Shown piece by piece: positions 42,762 through 51,469 of a stretch of 64,000 bases of DNA. The translations under genes and the position numbers were made by a program. The first letter of the stretch is position 1; the number at the start of each line of letters is the position of its first letter. Origin of the DNA: Phytomonospora endophytica. GTDB lineage: Bacteria; Actinomycetota; Actinomycetes; Mycobacteriales; Micromonosporaceae. The notes under the pieces were generated by a model, which did not search any database, was not told where the DNA came from, and saw only the letters and a list, made by a program, of their open reading frames with translations. The DNA lies in assembly GCF_014202425.1 (NCBI RefSeq), contig NZ_JACHGT010000004.1, positions 76,307 through 140,306 of the forward strand. The letters are read 5' to 3'.

Positions 42762-43465
42762 TCATGTTCCGATGCCGACCGCGGCGCCGGGCTCGTCGGA
42801 GTGTCCAGCGCGGATTGCCGATGCGCAGGGGGTCACGGCGTCCGCGTCCCGGTATCGCGCCGACAGCCGGGCGCGCGGCTTCGGCCCGTCGACCCGGCGG
42901 GCGGCGCGCGGGTACATCCCATCCTTGCAGCGGTAGGTTCGCTCGACCGCCTCGACCGCCTCGACCGCCTCGACCGCCTCGACCGCCTCGACCGCCTCGA
43001 CCGCCTCGACCGCCTCGACCACCAGGCCGATGAGGGCATGCGGCGCGAGCGGGACGCCGTTCCCGGCGAAGGGGCTCAGCAGGCCCTCTTCGCGTCCCCG
43101 GCGGGAGTGGTTCCAGCCGGCCGTGTCGAACTCGTGCGGGTAGCGCTGCTCCCATTCGAGGGATGGACGGCGTACGCGGCCGCGTTCTCGAAGACGCCGT
43201 TCCCGGGGCGTGCGGACCAGAAGCACGAGATCTGGCCTTCGGTGGCGTCGGCGTCACGACGGGCGGCGAACGCCTGGTCGAGTTCGGCGGCCCGCGCGGG
43301 ATCCGACGGCCGAAGGGTGCCCGCCACCGCTCATATCTGGTGGATCCATTGCCGTGCCCCGACTCGCGCGGCGAGCGCACGGCGGTGGTGTTCGCGCGCC
43401 GCGCGCGGCGCGGGGTCGTCGGCGATCAGATCCCGGGTCCACGCGGGGTCGGGGTCGGCGTTCAT
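42762..43465 (-). pseudogene. Broken gene with (Val-Glu-Ala)n tail
   Basis: Conserved-looking protein sequence continues through two lesions. It starts at ATG 43465 (MNADPDPAWTRDLIADDPA), runs to QWIHQI, meets an in-frame TGA where a Trp codon would fit, and continues in the same frame (AGTLRPSDPARAAELDQAFA, ISCFWSARPG). Near 43160 the frame must shift to read LEWEQRYPHEFDTAGWNHS and LLSPFAGNGVPLAPHALIG, then the repeat coding VEAVEA. The tail after the repeat reads like non-coding sequence. No family recognised. Decay or sequencing error could explain both lesions. Confidence 0.6.
42942..43020. repeat. Tandem 9-bp repeat, about nine copies
   Basis: The unit CTCGACCGC is repeated without interruption for 79 bp (8.8 units). 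On the minus strand it codes Val-Glu-Ala in the frame of the broken gene. All copies appear identical, which indicates recent slippage expansion. Confidence 0.95.
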
Positions 43466-43540
43466 GCCGCGAGCACGGTCGCCCGCCCGCCGCCCGCCGC
43501 CCGCCTGCCGCTCGGCGCCCGGCGAACGACGTGGCACCCC

Positions 43541-44338
43541 CTACCGGATCCCTTCTCTTCGCAGCGTCGCCGCCAGCTGTCGTGTCCGCGCGACGAGGGC
43601 TTCGGCGACCCGTTCCCCTTCACCCTCCTTGAGCAGGTGCGCCGGCATCGAGCAGCTGATCGCGTCGGTGGCGGGGATCCGGTAGCCGACGGCCGCGGCG
43701 ATGCAGGCCACACCGAGGGTGCCCTGCTCGCGTTCGAGCGCCCATCCACGTGAGCGGACGAGATCCAGCTCCCCGTGCAGGGCGTGGCGGTAGGTGATCG
43801 TGTGTTTCGTGTAGACCTCAAGTTCACCGGGCAGGACGGCGTCCACCTCCTGGGGCGTCAGCTCGGCGAGGAGCGCCTGTCCAAGGGCGGTGAGGTGCGC
43901 GGGCAACCGGCGGCCGACCCTCGACACGGTCCGCACGGTGTCCCGGGCCTCGCGGCTGGCGAGGTAGAGGACGTGCGCGTCGTCGCGGCGGGCGTAGTGG
44001 AAGGTGTAGCCGAGTTCGTCGCGGAGGTCTTCGAGCGCCTCGTTGGCGTGGGGTAGCGCGAGGTCGCGATCGAGATAGGCCGTTCCCGACAGCAGCGCGT
44101 GCGGCCCGACGCCCAGGGCCGAGCCGCTCTCGTCGGCCTCGATCCATTTGAGTTCCCGCAGCGTGCGGACCAGCGCGTGCAGGCTGGAGCGCGGGTAGCC
44201 GGTGCGCTCCTGGAGCTGCGCGAGGGTGAGCCGTACCGGCGAGGTCGCCAGGACCTCAAGGATCCGGACGGTTCTCTCGGCGGACTTGACCAGCGAGCCC
44301 TCGTTCTCGGCGGGAGAGTCGCTACGGCCGCGTGGCAT
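43541..44338 (-). CDS. IclR-family transcriptional regulator
   Basis: A 265-residue regulator. The N-terminal winged helix is SLVKSAERTVRILEVLATSP, LTLAQLQERTGYPRSSLHALVRTL (about residues 18-60). The C-terminal GAF-like effector domain has RRLPAHLTALGQALLA and ITYRHALHGELDLVRSRGWALE, typical of IclR. It probably senses a uronate or aldarate. ATG 44338 is chosen (GAAGGG upstream); another in-frame ATG lies ten codons earlier. It is divergent from the importer operon and presumably binds the 16-bp palindrome there. Confidence 0.86.
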   Translation of the reverse strand: MPRGRSDSPAENEGSLVKSAERTVRILEVLATSPVRLTLAQLQERTGYPRSSLHALVRTLRELKWIEADESGSALGVGPHALLSGTAYLDRDLALPHANEALEDLRDELGYTFHYARRDDAHVLYLASREARDTVRTVSRVGRRLPAHLTALGQALLAELTPQEVDAVLPGELEVYTKHTITYRHALHGELDLVRSRGWALEREQGTLGVACIAAAVGYRIPATDAISCSMPAHLLKEGEGERVAEALVARTRQLAATLRREGIR

Positions 44339-44542
44339 GTGTTCACCCTTCTGTCCCATGACGCCCATGTGGACGGACTCGGTCTCCGGAGCCTCGTCGC
44401 CCGGTGCCGCACCGACATGAAGCGGGTCGGCCGGGGCCGGGGCGGTCCGAGGCGGGGTGGATCCGAAGTCCTGTCGACGCCTTGACCGCCATCATAGTGA
44501 CTGTTAATTTGTCGTTGCACAGCGATCACATCCACAGACTCG

Positions 44543-44558
44543 ATTCACATATGTGAAT
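44543..44558. promoter_or_regulatory. Perfect 16-bp palindrome before the importer operon
   Basis: ATTCACATATGTGAAT is fully self-complementary. It ends 14 bp before the start codon of the binding protein, overlapping the ribosome-binding region. It stands out from the GC-rich surroundings and is the probable IclR operator. Confidence 0.75.
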
Positions 44559-44572
44559 AGGGAGGCAGTGAC

Positions 44573-45901
44573 ATGTCTCAACGTCGAGCATTACTACGAC
44601 TCGTGGTGCCGATGGCGGCCCTCGTCGTCGGTCTCAGCGTCGCCGGTTGCGGAAGTTCGGCCGCCGAACAGGACTCGAAGGGCCAGCTCGACATCTGGGT
44701 GCGCAAGCCGCCCGGGACCGAGACCGAGCAGACCGCCAAGGACCTCGCCGCAGCGTTCACCGAGAAGACCGGGGTCCCGACGAAGGTCACCGCCATCTTC
44801 GAGGACTTCGAGACGAAGCTCTCGCAGGCCGCGGCCCAAAAGCAGCTGCCCGACATCGTCATCAACGACACCGCCCAGCTCGGCACGCTCGTCAAGCAGG
44901 GCCTCGTGCGCGAGATCGCGAAGGACTCCGTCGAGGGCCACGACCAGCTCACGCCGATCTCCTGGGACGCCGCCACCGCCGCCGACGGCAAGGCCTACGC
45001 CGTCCCCTTCTCCGCTCAGACCTTCGCGCTGCTGATCCGCAAGGACTGGCGCGAGAAGGTCGGCGCCGGCGTACCGTCCACATGGGACGAACTCAACGCG
45101 CTGGCGACGAAGTTCACCAAGGACGACCCCGACGGCAACGGCGAGGCCGACACCTACGGCTACGTCGTCCCCGGCTCCACCAAGCGCGGCTACACCGCCT
45201 GGTACTTCTCCAGCTTCCTCTGGGCCGCCGGCGGCGACTTCTTCACCGGCGAACCCGGGAAGTACACCCCCGCGATCAACAGCGCCGCCTCGCTCGCCGC
45301 CGTCGAATGGTTCCAGAAGTCCTTCTGCGACGGCCTTGTCGTGCCCGGCGCGGCGACCCTGGAGACCACCCAGGCGCACCCCAACTTCGAAAGTGGCGTC
45401 GGCGGCATCTATCTCACCGGCCCGTACATGATGGGCAAGTTCGACGCCAAGCCCGGCAAGGACCTCTACGAGGTCGTACCGCTGCCCGCCGGACCCGGCG
45501 GCGCCCCCGCCGCGCTCGCCGAAGGCGAGAACGTCTACCTCATGGCCGGTTCCGACAACCAGGACGGCCAGGAGCGGTTCGCCGAGTTCGCCGTCTCCGT
45601 CGAAGGCCAGACCCTCGCCATGGACGGCGACCAGCCCGGCAACATCGTGCGCCTCCCGGTCAACTCCACAGTGGACCTCGCGAGCGTGCGCACCGACCCG
45701 CGCTGGCAGACCTTCGACGACATCTACCAGAGCTCGGCCCGCTACGTGCCCCAGGTCCCCGAATGGACCCCCTTCCTGCAGAGCTCGGCGGAGACCCTCA
45801 ACGCCGTCGTGTCCAACTGCGACACCCCCGCCGGAACCGCGCTCGACGAGCTCGCCGCGACCTTCGCCGAAGAGCTCGGCCGCCAGGGAGCGGGCGGCTG
45901 A
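44573..45901 (+). CDS. Sugar ABC transporter substrate-binding lipoprotein
   Basis: A 442-residue family 1 solute-binding protein (MalE/UgpB type). Lipobox SVAGC with Cys26. The mature part has LDIWVRKPPGTETEQ, DIVINDTAQLGTLVKQGLV, YAVPFSAQTFALLIRKD and TWDELNALATKFT, and the long Asp/Gly-rich loop DDPDGNGEADTYGY. It captures a sugar or sugar acid outside the membrane. Ribosome-binding site AGGGAGG. The stop TGA shares one base with the ATG of the first permease. Context suggests an (oligo)uronate or aldarate ligand. Confidence 0.9.
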   Translation: MSQRRALLRLVVPMAALVVGLSVAGCGSSAAEQDSKGQLDIWVRKPPGTETEQTAKDLAAAFTEKTGVPTKVTAIFEDFETKLSQAAAQKQLPDIVINDTAQLGTLVKQGLVREIAKDSVEGHDQLTPISWDAATAADGKAYAVPFSAQTFALLIRKDWREKVGAGVPSTWDELNALATKFTKDDPDGNGEADTYGYVVPGSTKRGYTAWYFSSFLWAAGGDFFTGEPGKYTPAINSAASLAAVEWFQKSFCDGLVVPGAATLETTQAHPNFESGVGGIYLTGPYMMGKFDAKPGKDLYEVVPLPAGPGGAPAALAEGENVYLMAGSDNQDGQERFAEFAVSVEGQTLAMDGDQPGNIVRLPVNSTVDLASVRTDPRWQTFDDIYQSSARYVPQVPEWTPFLQSSAETLNAVVSNCDTPAGTALDELAATFAEELGRQGAGG

Positions 45902-46875
45902 TGGGCGCCACCGGAACCCGGGCGGAGCCGGTGCCGCCGACGGCGCCGCCCGGACCGGTGGCCGACCGGCCGCGCCCCCGGCGTCGTCCACAAAGGACCC
46001 GCTGGCGCGGCGCCGGAACCGCGTGGCTCTTCCTCGCGCCCGCGCTGCTCATCTTCACCGTGTTCAAGTTCGTCCCCATGGGCCGCGCGTTCGACATGAG
46101 TTTCCACGAGGTCCGCCCCTACCTGGGCGACCTGTGGGTCGGCATGGACAACTACACCCGCGTCCTGACCGACGAGGCCTTCTCCTCGGCGATCGTGCGG
46201 ACCGTCGTGCTCGCCGTCGGCCAGACCGGTGGCTCGCTCGTCCTCGGTTTCGGCCTGGCGCTGCTGCTCGAAGGCACCGCCAAACACCTGTGGTTCGTGC
46301 GCACGGCGGTGTTCCTGCCGACGATCGTCGCGATGGCCGTCGTCGCCGAGGTCTGGCGCATCCTCTACTACCCGGGCCCCGACGGGACGGTCAACAGCGT
46401 CCTCGGCTGGGTCGGTCTCGGACCCTCGCAGTTCCTCAACGACGAGGACACCTCGCTGTGGTCGGTGATGTCGGTCGGCGTCTGGCGCGGAGCCCCCTAC
46501 GACATGATGATCTTCCTGGCCGGACTGTCCGGAGTGGACAGAACCCTCTACGAGGCCTCCTCGGTCGACGGCGCGAGCATCCCGCGCAGGATCTGGCATG
46601 TCACGCTTCCCGCGCTGCGCCCGGTCTTCGCGATCCTCTTCACCCTCGCCGCCATCCGCGGCCTGCGCGTCTTCACCGAGATCTTCCTGCTCACCAACGG
46701 CGGGCCCAACGGATCCACCGAGGTGCTGATGACCCTGATCTACAAGGTAGGCCTGGAACGCCACGACCTCGGCGTCGCCTCGGCGGGCTCGGTCCTGCTG
46801 CTCCTGGCCACCGTCGTGCTCACCCTCGCCGTCCGCTTCGCCAGGCGTGGCCGCGACTCCAAGGCCGCGTCATGA
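45901..46875 (+). CDS. Sugar ABC transporter permease, MalF/UgpA type
   Basis: A 324-residue membrane protein with a proline-rich cytoplasmic N-terminus and six helices. The EAA loop that docks with the ATPase is ASSVDGASIPRRIWHVTLPA (around residues 220-240). SFHEVRPYLGDLWVGMDNY is the usual periplasmic loop after helix 1. It is coupled by one-base overlap to the binding protein and by four bases to the second permease. No ATPase (MsmK/UgpC type) in the operon, which is common in actinomycetes that share one. Confidence 0.9.
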   Translation: MGATGTRAEPVPPTAPPGPVADRPRPRRRPQRTRWRGAGTAWLFLAPALLIFTVFKFVPMGRAFDMSFHEVRPYLGDLWVGMDNYTRVLTDEAFSSAIVRTVVLAVGQTGGSLVLGFGLALLLEGTAKHLWFVRTAVFLPTIVAMAVVAEVWRILYYPGPDGTVNSVLGWVGLGPSQFLNDEDTSLWSVMSVGVWRGAPYDMMIFLAGLSGVDRTLYEASSVDGASIPRRIWHVTLPALRPVFAILFTLAAIRGLRVFTEIFLLTNGGPNGSTEVLMTLIYKVGLERHDLGVASAGSVLLLLATVVLTLAVRFARRGRDSKAAS

Positions 46876-47744
46876 GGCGCGGCAACCGAACCGACACCGC
46901 CCTCGGACTCTCCTACCCGCGCGGCCCGCTCACCCGCGTCCTGCGGATCCTGCTCCACACCGTCGTCGTCGTCATCTTCGCCGGGCCGCTTCTCGCCCTG
47001 CTCGTCGGCGCCTTCGGCGAGGTCACCAGCCCGACCGAGTTCACCCTGATCCCCCGGGGATTCACCCTCGGCAACTTCACCCGAGCCATCGACCGGGACG
47101 TCCTGCTCTACCTGCTCAACTCCTTCGTGGTCGTCGGCGGCGGCCTCCTGCTCCAGATCGCCGTCTCCGTCTCGGCCTCATATGCACTGGCACGCAAGAG
47201 ATTCCCGGGCATGCGACTGGTGTTCCTGCTGATCCTGTCGACGATGATGCTGCCCGAGGAGATCCTGGCCATCCCGCTCTCGCTCGTCCTCGCCGACGTG
47301 CCCGTCGTGCACGTCAACCTCATCGGCTCGCTGTGGGGCATGATCCTGCCCGTCGCCGCGTGGGGCTTTTCGATCCTGGTGATGACCGAGTTCATGAAGG
47401 AGATCCCGGTCGAACTGGAGGAGTCCGCCCGCATCGACGGCGCCGGCGAACTGCGCATCTTCACCGCGATCGTGCTTCCCCTGTGCCGGCCGGCTCTTGG
47501 CGTCATCGGCATCTTCGGCTTCACCATGATCTGGGACCAGTACCTGCTCCCGCTGCTCGTCGCGCGGGACGCCGGCCAGTTCACCCTCCCGCTCGCCCTG
47601 CGCAACCTCCGGTCCGACGAAGAAGTCGGACTCGGCGTGCTCCTGGCCGCCTCGCTCCTGGCCCTGCTGCCGTCCGTCATCGCCTTCCTCGCCCTGCAAC
47701 GGCAGTTCATGAAAGGCCTGACCGCGGGCGCGGTCAAAGGCTGA
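46872..47744 (+). CDS. Sugar ABC transporter permease, MalG/UgpE type
   Basis: A 290-residue membrane protein with six helices. EAA loop: EESARIDGAGELRIFTAIVL; the preceding FMKEIPVELEES and the segment SASYALARKRFPGMRL are standard for the MalG subunit. It pairs with the preceding permease. The dehydratase gene follows after a 32-bp gap, so uptake and catabolism are in one operon. Confidence 0.9.
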   Translation: MRRGNRTDTALGLSYPRGPLTRVLRILLHTVVVVIFAGPLLALLVGAFGEVTSPTEFTLIPRGFTLGNFTRAIDRDVLLYLLNSFVVVGGGLLLQIAVSVSASYALARKRFPGMRLVFLLILSTMMLPEEILAIPLSLVLADVPVVHVNLIGSLWGMILPVAAWGFSILVMTEFMKEIPVELEESARIDGAGELRIFTAIVLPLCRPALGVIGIFGFTMIWDQYLLPLLVARDAGQFTLPLALRNLRSDEEVGLGVLLAASLLALLPSVIAFLALQRQFMKGLTAGAVKG

Positions 47745-47776
47745 CCCCCCGTCCCTCCAGATTGGACCCGACCACG

Positions 47777-48727
47777 ATGCATCCGCACGGCTTGCTCTCC
47801 TTCCCGCTCACGCCTTTCGCCGCCGACGACACCGTCGACCTCGCCGTCTACGCCGACCACCTCGCCGCCCAGATCGAGGCCGGGCCCTCCGGCCTGTTCG
47901 TCGCCTGCGGCACCGGCGAGTTCACCGCGCTGTCGATGGCCGAGTTCCGCATGGTCGTGCGAAGGGCGGTGAAGGTCGCCGCGGGCCGCCTCCCGGTCTA
48001 CGCCGGGATCGGCGGCGGACCGGCCATCGCGCGCGAGTTCGCCGCGGCCGCCGCCGAATGCGGAGCCGACGGAGCCCTGCTGCTGCCGCCCTATCTGGTC
48101 GAGTCGACGCCCGCCGGACTGTTGCGCCACATCCGCTACGTCGCCGAACCGGCGCGCCTGCCCATCACCGTCTACCAGCGCGCCAACGCCGTCCTCGACC
48201 CCGAGACGGCCGTCGCGCTGCTCGACGTCCCCACCGTCGCCGGGATCAAGGACGGCCGCGGCGACGTCGACGCCATGCTCCGGCTCGTCACCGCCGTCCG
48301 CACCAGCGGTCACGCCCGCGCCGGGGAGTTCGGTTTCCTCAACGGACTCCCTACCGCCGAACTGTCCGCACAGGCCTACCGCGCGATCGGCGTCGAGGGC
48401 TACTCCTCGGCCGTCCTGTGCTTCGCCCCCGACATCGCCGGCGCCTTCTACCGCGCCTTCGCCGACGGCGACGACACCGCCACCCGCACCCTCCTCGCCC
48501 GCTTCTATCTCCCGTTCGCGGCACTCCGCGCCCAGGTGCCCGGTTACGCTGTCTCCCTGGTGAAGGCGGGTGCACGACTGGCCGGGCTGCCGATGGGCGG
48601 CGTGCGCCCACCACTGGTCGACCCCTCGCCCGACCACGTCGACCGCCTCGCCGCGATCATCGCCGACGGGCGCGCCGCGCTCGCGGGGATCGAGGCCGGC
48701 CGAGTGTCCACCGTGGAGGCGCAGTGA
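47777..48727 (+). CDS. kdgD: 5-dehydro-4-deoxyglucarate dehydratase (DapA superfamily)
   Basis: A 316-residue DHDPS-superfamily aldolase/dehydratase. Schiff-base Lys158 lies in VAGIKDGRGD and Tyr133 in ITVYQRANAV; CGTGEFTALS is the KdgD version of the usual GTTGE loop. GVEGYSSAVLCFAPDIA near residue 215 is also characteristic. It converts 5-keto-4-deoxy-D-glucarate to 2-oxoglutarate semialdehyde with loss of water and CO2 (EC 4.2.1.41). Its place between an importer and glucarate dehydratase makes this assignment firm. It overlaps the next gene by GTGA. Confidence 0.87.
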   Translation: MHPHGLLSFPLTPFAADDTVDLAVYADHLAAQIEAGPSGLFVACGTGEFTALSMAEFRMVVRRAVKVAAGRLPVYAGIGGGPAIAREFAAAAAECGADGALLLPPYLVESTPAGLLRHIRYVAEPARLPITVYQRANAVLDPETAVALLDVPTVAGIKDGRGDVDAMLRLVTAVRTSGHARAGEFGFLNGLPTAELSAQAYRAIGVEGYSSAVLCFAPDIAGAFYRAFADGDDTATRTLLARFYLPFAALRAQVPGYAVSLVKAGARLAGLPMGGVRPPLVDPSPDHVDRLAAIIADGRAALAGIEAGRVSTVEAQ

Positions 48728-49989
48728 GCAGGCTCGACGTTCGCCACATCGTCGTCACGCCGATCGCGTTCCCGGATCCGCCGTTGCTCAACGCCGCCGG
48801 AGTGCACGAGCCGTGGGCATTGCGCACGATCGTGGAGGTCTACGCCGACGGGGGACTGGTCGGGCTCGGCGAGACCTACGGCGACGCGGCGCATCTGGTC
48901 CTCGTGGAGAAGGCCGCAGGCGCCCTGATCGGCCTGGACGCGTTCAACCTCAACGATCTGCGCAGCCGCGTCGCGGCCGCGATCGGTGTCGTCGACGCCC
49001 CCGATCGTCACGGCCTGACCGGTGCGTCGAGCGCCGAGAAGACCCTCGCGCGCGTCGTCTCGCCTTTCGAGGTCGCCTGCCTCGACGTGCAGGGCCACGC
49101 CACCGAACGGCCTGTCGCCGACCTGCTCGGGGGCCGCATCCGTGACCGGGTCCCGTTCTCGGCGTACCTGTTCTACAAGTGGGCGGCCCATCCGGGCGCC
49201 GAACCCGACGAGTGGGGCGAGGCGCTCGACGCCGAGGGCATCGTGCGGCAGGCCCGCGGGATGATCGACCGTTACGGTTTCGGTTCCATCAAGCTCAAAG
49301 GCGGCGTATTCCACCCGGACGAGGAGATCGCGGCGATCGAGGCGCTGCGAGAGGCATTCCCCGAACACCCGTTGCGGCTCGATCCGAACTGCGCCTGGAC
49401 TCCCGCGACGTCCCGGCGGGTCGCCGAGCGCACCACGGGTCTCCTCGAATACCTGGAGGACCCGACCGAGGGCCTCGCGGGGATGGCGGAGGTCGCCCGC
49501 TCGGCCTCGATGCCCCTGGCCACCAACATGTGCGTCATCGGGTTCGGCGACATCGCCGAGTCGGTCCGGCGGGGCTCGGTCGGCGTCGTGCTGTCCGATC
49601 ACCACTACTGGGGCGGGTTGCGCGCATCGGCGGAACTGGCCGCGATCTGCCGCACCTTCGGTATCGGCGTGTCCATGCACTCCAACAGTCATCTGGGGAT
49701 CAGCCTCGCCGCGATGGTCCACCTCGGCGCCGCCGTGCCGAACCTGAGCTACGCCGCCGACACCCACACGCCGTGGCAATGCGGCGCCGACGTCGTCGCC
49801 GAAACGTTGACCTTTGTGGACGGTTCCGTGGCAGTGCCGACCGGCCCGGGGCTCGGTGTGGCCCTCGACCGTGACGCTCTCGCCCGGATGCACGCCGACT
49901 ACCTGCGCTGCGGCGTCACCGAGCGGAACGACACCGGGTACATGCGGTCGATCGACCCGGCCTACGAGCGCAAGAGGCCACGATGGTGA
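48724..49989 (+). CDS. gudD: Glucarate dehydratase (enolase superfamily)
   Basis: A 421-residue enolase-superfamily acid sugar dehydratase. The KxK motif is Lys190 and Lys192 (GSIKLKGGVF), the first metal ligand Asp220 (LRLDPNCAW), and the catalytic base His319 in VSMHSNSHLGISLAA, matching the E. coli GudD pattern K205/K207/D235/H339. It converts D-glucarate (and idarate) to 5-keto-4-deoxyglucarate (EC 4.2.1.40). GTG start inside the kdgD stop. It supplies the substrate of KdgD; uronate dehydrogenase supplies its own substrate. Confidence 0.92.
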   Translation: MSRLDVRHIVVTPIAFPDPPLLNAAGVHEPWALRTIVEVYADGGLVGLGETYGDAAHLVLVEKAAGALIGLDAFNLNDLRSRVAAAIGVVDAPDRHGLTGASSAEKTLARVVSPFEVACLDVQGHATERPVADLLGGRIRDRVPFSAYLFYKWAAHPGAEPDEWGEALDAEGIVRQARGMIDRYGFGSIKLKGGVFHPDEEIAAIEALREAFPEHPLRLDPNCAWTPATSRRVAERTTGLLEYLEDPTEGLAGMAEVARSASMPLATNMCVIGFGDIAESVRRGSVGVVLSDHHYWGGLRASAELAAICRTFGIGVSMHSNSHLGISLAAMVHLGAAVPNLSYAADTHTPWQCGADVVAETLTFVDGSVAVPTGPGLGVALDRDALARMHADYLRCGVTERNDTGYMRSIDPAYERKRPRW

Positions 49990-51116
49990 CGTTCTCCGGG
50001 CACGCCTACCCCTGGGACGTCCTCGGCGATCCCGACTTCACCGCCCGGGTCGCCGCGCACGGCATCCCGGCGGTGACCCTGGCGGCGTCCTACCACTCGA
50101 CGCGGGCGGCGACGCCACTTCACCCGGATCACCAGATCGTCGACGCGTCCTTCGCCGCCCTCTACCGGCCCGTGCGCGAGTCCGTCTGGCATGGCAGGCG
50201 CCTGCGTCCGCGCGCTCTACAGTGGATGGACGCCGCAGACCCCTACGGCCGGGCCGCCGAGGAGCTCCACACCGCGGGTCTGTCCGTCGCCGCCTGGATC
50301 GTGCTGACCCACAACACCAGGCTCGGCACCGCCTTCCCCGAACTCACCGTCGTCAACTGCTTCGGCGAGCGCTACCCCTACGCCCTCTGCCCGGCACAGG
50401 AGGAAGTCCGCGACTACGCCGCCACTCTCGCCGCCGAGGCGATCCGCGACGCCCCCGCCGACGCCGTGTCCCTGGAGGCCTGCGGCCAGCTGGGCGTCAC
50501 TCACCTGAGCCACCACGAGAAGACCGACGGCGCCTGGACTCCAGAAGCCGCGCGGTCGCTGTCGGTCTGCTGCTGCGCCGCCTGCGCGGCGGCGTGGTCG
50601 GGCCGGGGACTCGATCCGGCCGAGGTCACCGCGGCCCTGCGCGCCGCCGTCCACGGTGAGGCCGTCGGCGCGCCCGAGCCCCTCGACGCGGCCGTCGAGG
50701 CGCAGATCCTGGGCGGACGTCACGCCTCCGCCGACCGGCTTCGCGCCCAGGTCCTCGCCGCGATCCGCGAGGTGACCCCGGACATCCCCGTGACGCTGCA
50801 CGCCAATCCCGACCCGTGGGCCACCGGCCCCTCGCCGGGCATCACCCCGGCGGCACTGTCCGAAGTGGACGCCCTGCTGGTGCCCGCCTGGCCGACGATC
50901 GCGGCGACCGCCGACGCGATCGCCGACGCGGCCCGCCTCGGCATCCCCGTCGACGCCTACGTCACGGTGCTTTCACCCGCCGCCGAGGACGAAGTCCTCC
51001 CGCACGTCGAACGCCTCGTCGCGGCGGGCGCACGGCGGTTGAGTCTGTATCACCTCGGGCTTGCGCCCCGGTGGAAGCAGCCGCTGTTCGCGGAGGTCGT
51101 CGCGGCGTTCGGATAG
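49983..51116 (+). CDS. Unrecognised TIM-barrel-like protein of the glucarate operon
   Basis: A 377-residue soluble protein overlapping gudD by 7 bp. Alternating strands and helices suggest a TIM barrel: GIPAVTLAASYHSTR, LSVAAWIVLTHN, ADAVSLEACGQ, IPVTLHANPDPW, VDALLVPAWPTI. After SLEACGQLGVTHLSHHEK comes LSVCCCAACAAAW, a cysteine cluster like the CxCxxC seen in several putative glycoside-hydrolase barrels. Glu and Asp at strand ends could be catalytic. It may release uronic acids from an imported oligosaccharide or act on a side product; this is inference. No signal peptide, so it acts in the cytoplasm. Confidence 0.65.
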   Translation: MVTFSGHAYPWDVLGDPDFTARVAAHGIPAVTLAASYHSTRAATPLHPDHQIVDASFAALYRPVRESVWHGRRLRPRALQWMDAADPYGRAAEELHTAGLSVAAWIVLTHNTRLGTAFPELTVVNCFGERYPYALCPAQEEVRDYAATLAAEAIRDAPADAVSLEACGQLGVTHLSHHEKTDGAWTPEAARSLSVCCCAACAAAWSGRGLDPAEVTAALRAAVHGEAVGAPEPLDAAVEAQILGGRHASADRLRAQVLAAIREVTPDIPVTLHANPDPWATGPSPGITPAALSEVDALLVPAWPTIAATADAIADAARLGIPVDAYVTVLSPAAEDEVLPHVERLVAAGARRLSLYHLGLAPRWKQPLFAEVVAAFG

Positions 51117-51225
51117 ACCGCCGCGTCACCGGGCGTCGGCTGCGCCGGGATCGAGTCCCCACGACCCATCCCGGATCGGCTAGCGTGCGCGGAAACGGCA
51201 TCCCGAAGGGACAAGGGGACGGCTC

Positions 51226-51396
51226 ATGGCGCATCTTCTCGGCGTGTTCGGCTCATGGGCCTTCATCCTCGGCGGCGTGATGCTGCTGCTGTTCGCCCTC
51301 ATCAGTCGCCGGACGGAGAGCACGTTCACCCGGTGGGCCCAGGGGTTGACGGGGGTCTGCGGAATCGTCGCGGGAGTTCTCGGTCTGCTCGGATAG
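51226..51396 (+). CDS. 56-residue two-helix membrane protein
   Basis: Short ORF encoding MAHLLGVFGSWAFILGG and a second hydrophobic helix LTGVCGIVAGVLGLLG, with the basic loop SRRTESTFTRW between them. AAGGGGAC sits at proper distance before the ATG and a strong terminator follows 29 bp after the stop, which supports a real gene. Function unknown; small two-helix proteins often modulate a membrane enzyme or transporter. Confidence 0.65.
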   Translation: MAHLLGVFGSWAFILGGVMLLLFALISRRTESTFTRWAQGLTGVCGIVAGVLGLLG

Positions 51397-51424
51397 GCGG
51401 CGGCCGACACCGGCGGACGAGGAA

Positions 51425-51460
51425 GGAGGGCCCGGCCGCCCACGGCCGGGCCCTCCGTTT
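51425..51460. terminator. Strong bidirectional terminator
   Basis: Perfect 14-bp stem GGAGGGCCCGGCCG (51425-51438) with CGGCCGGGCCCTCC (51443-51456), loop CCCA, followed by GTTT. It lies between convergent genes. Confidence 0.85.
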
Positions 51461-51469
51461 CGCCGAGTC

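Noticed and set aside
42942-43020. Short regular repeats that could suggest a CRISPR array
   Set aside because: The units are 9 bp and contiguous with no spacers; it is a simple tandem repeat within a broken coding region.
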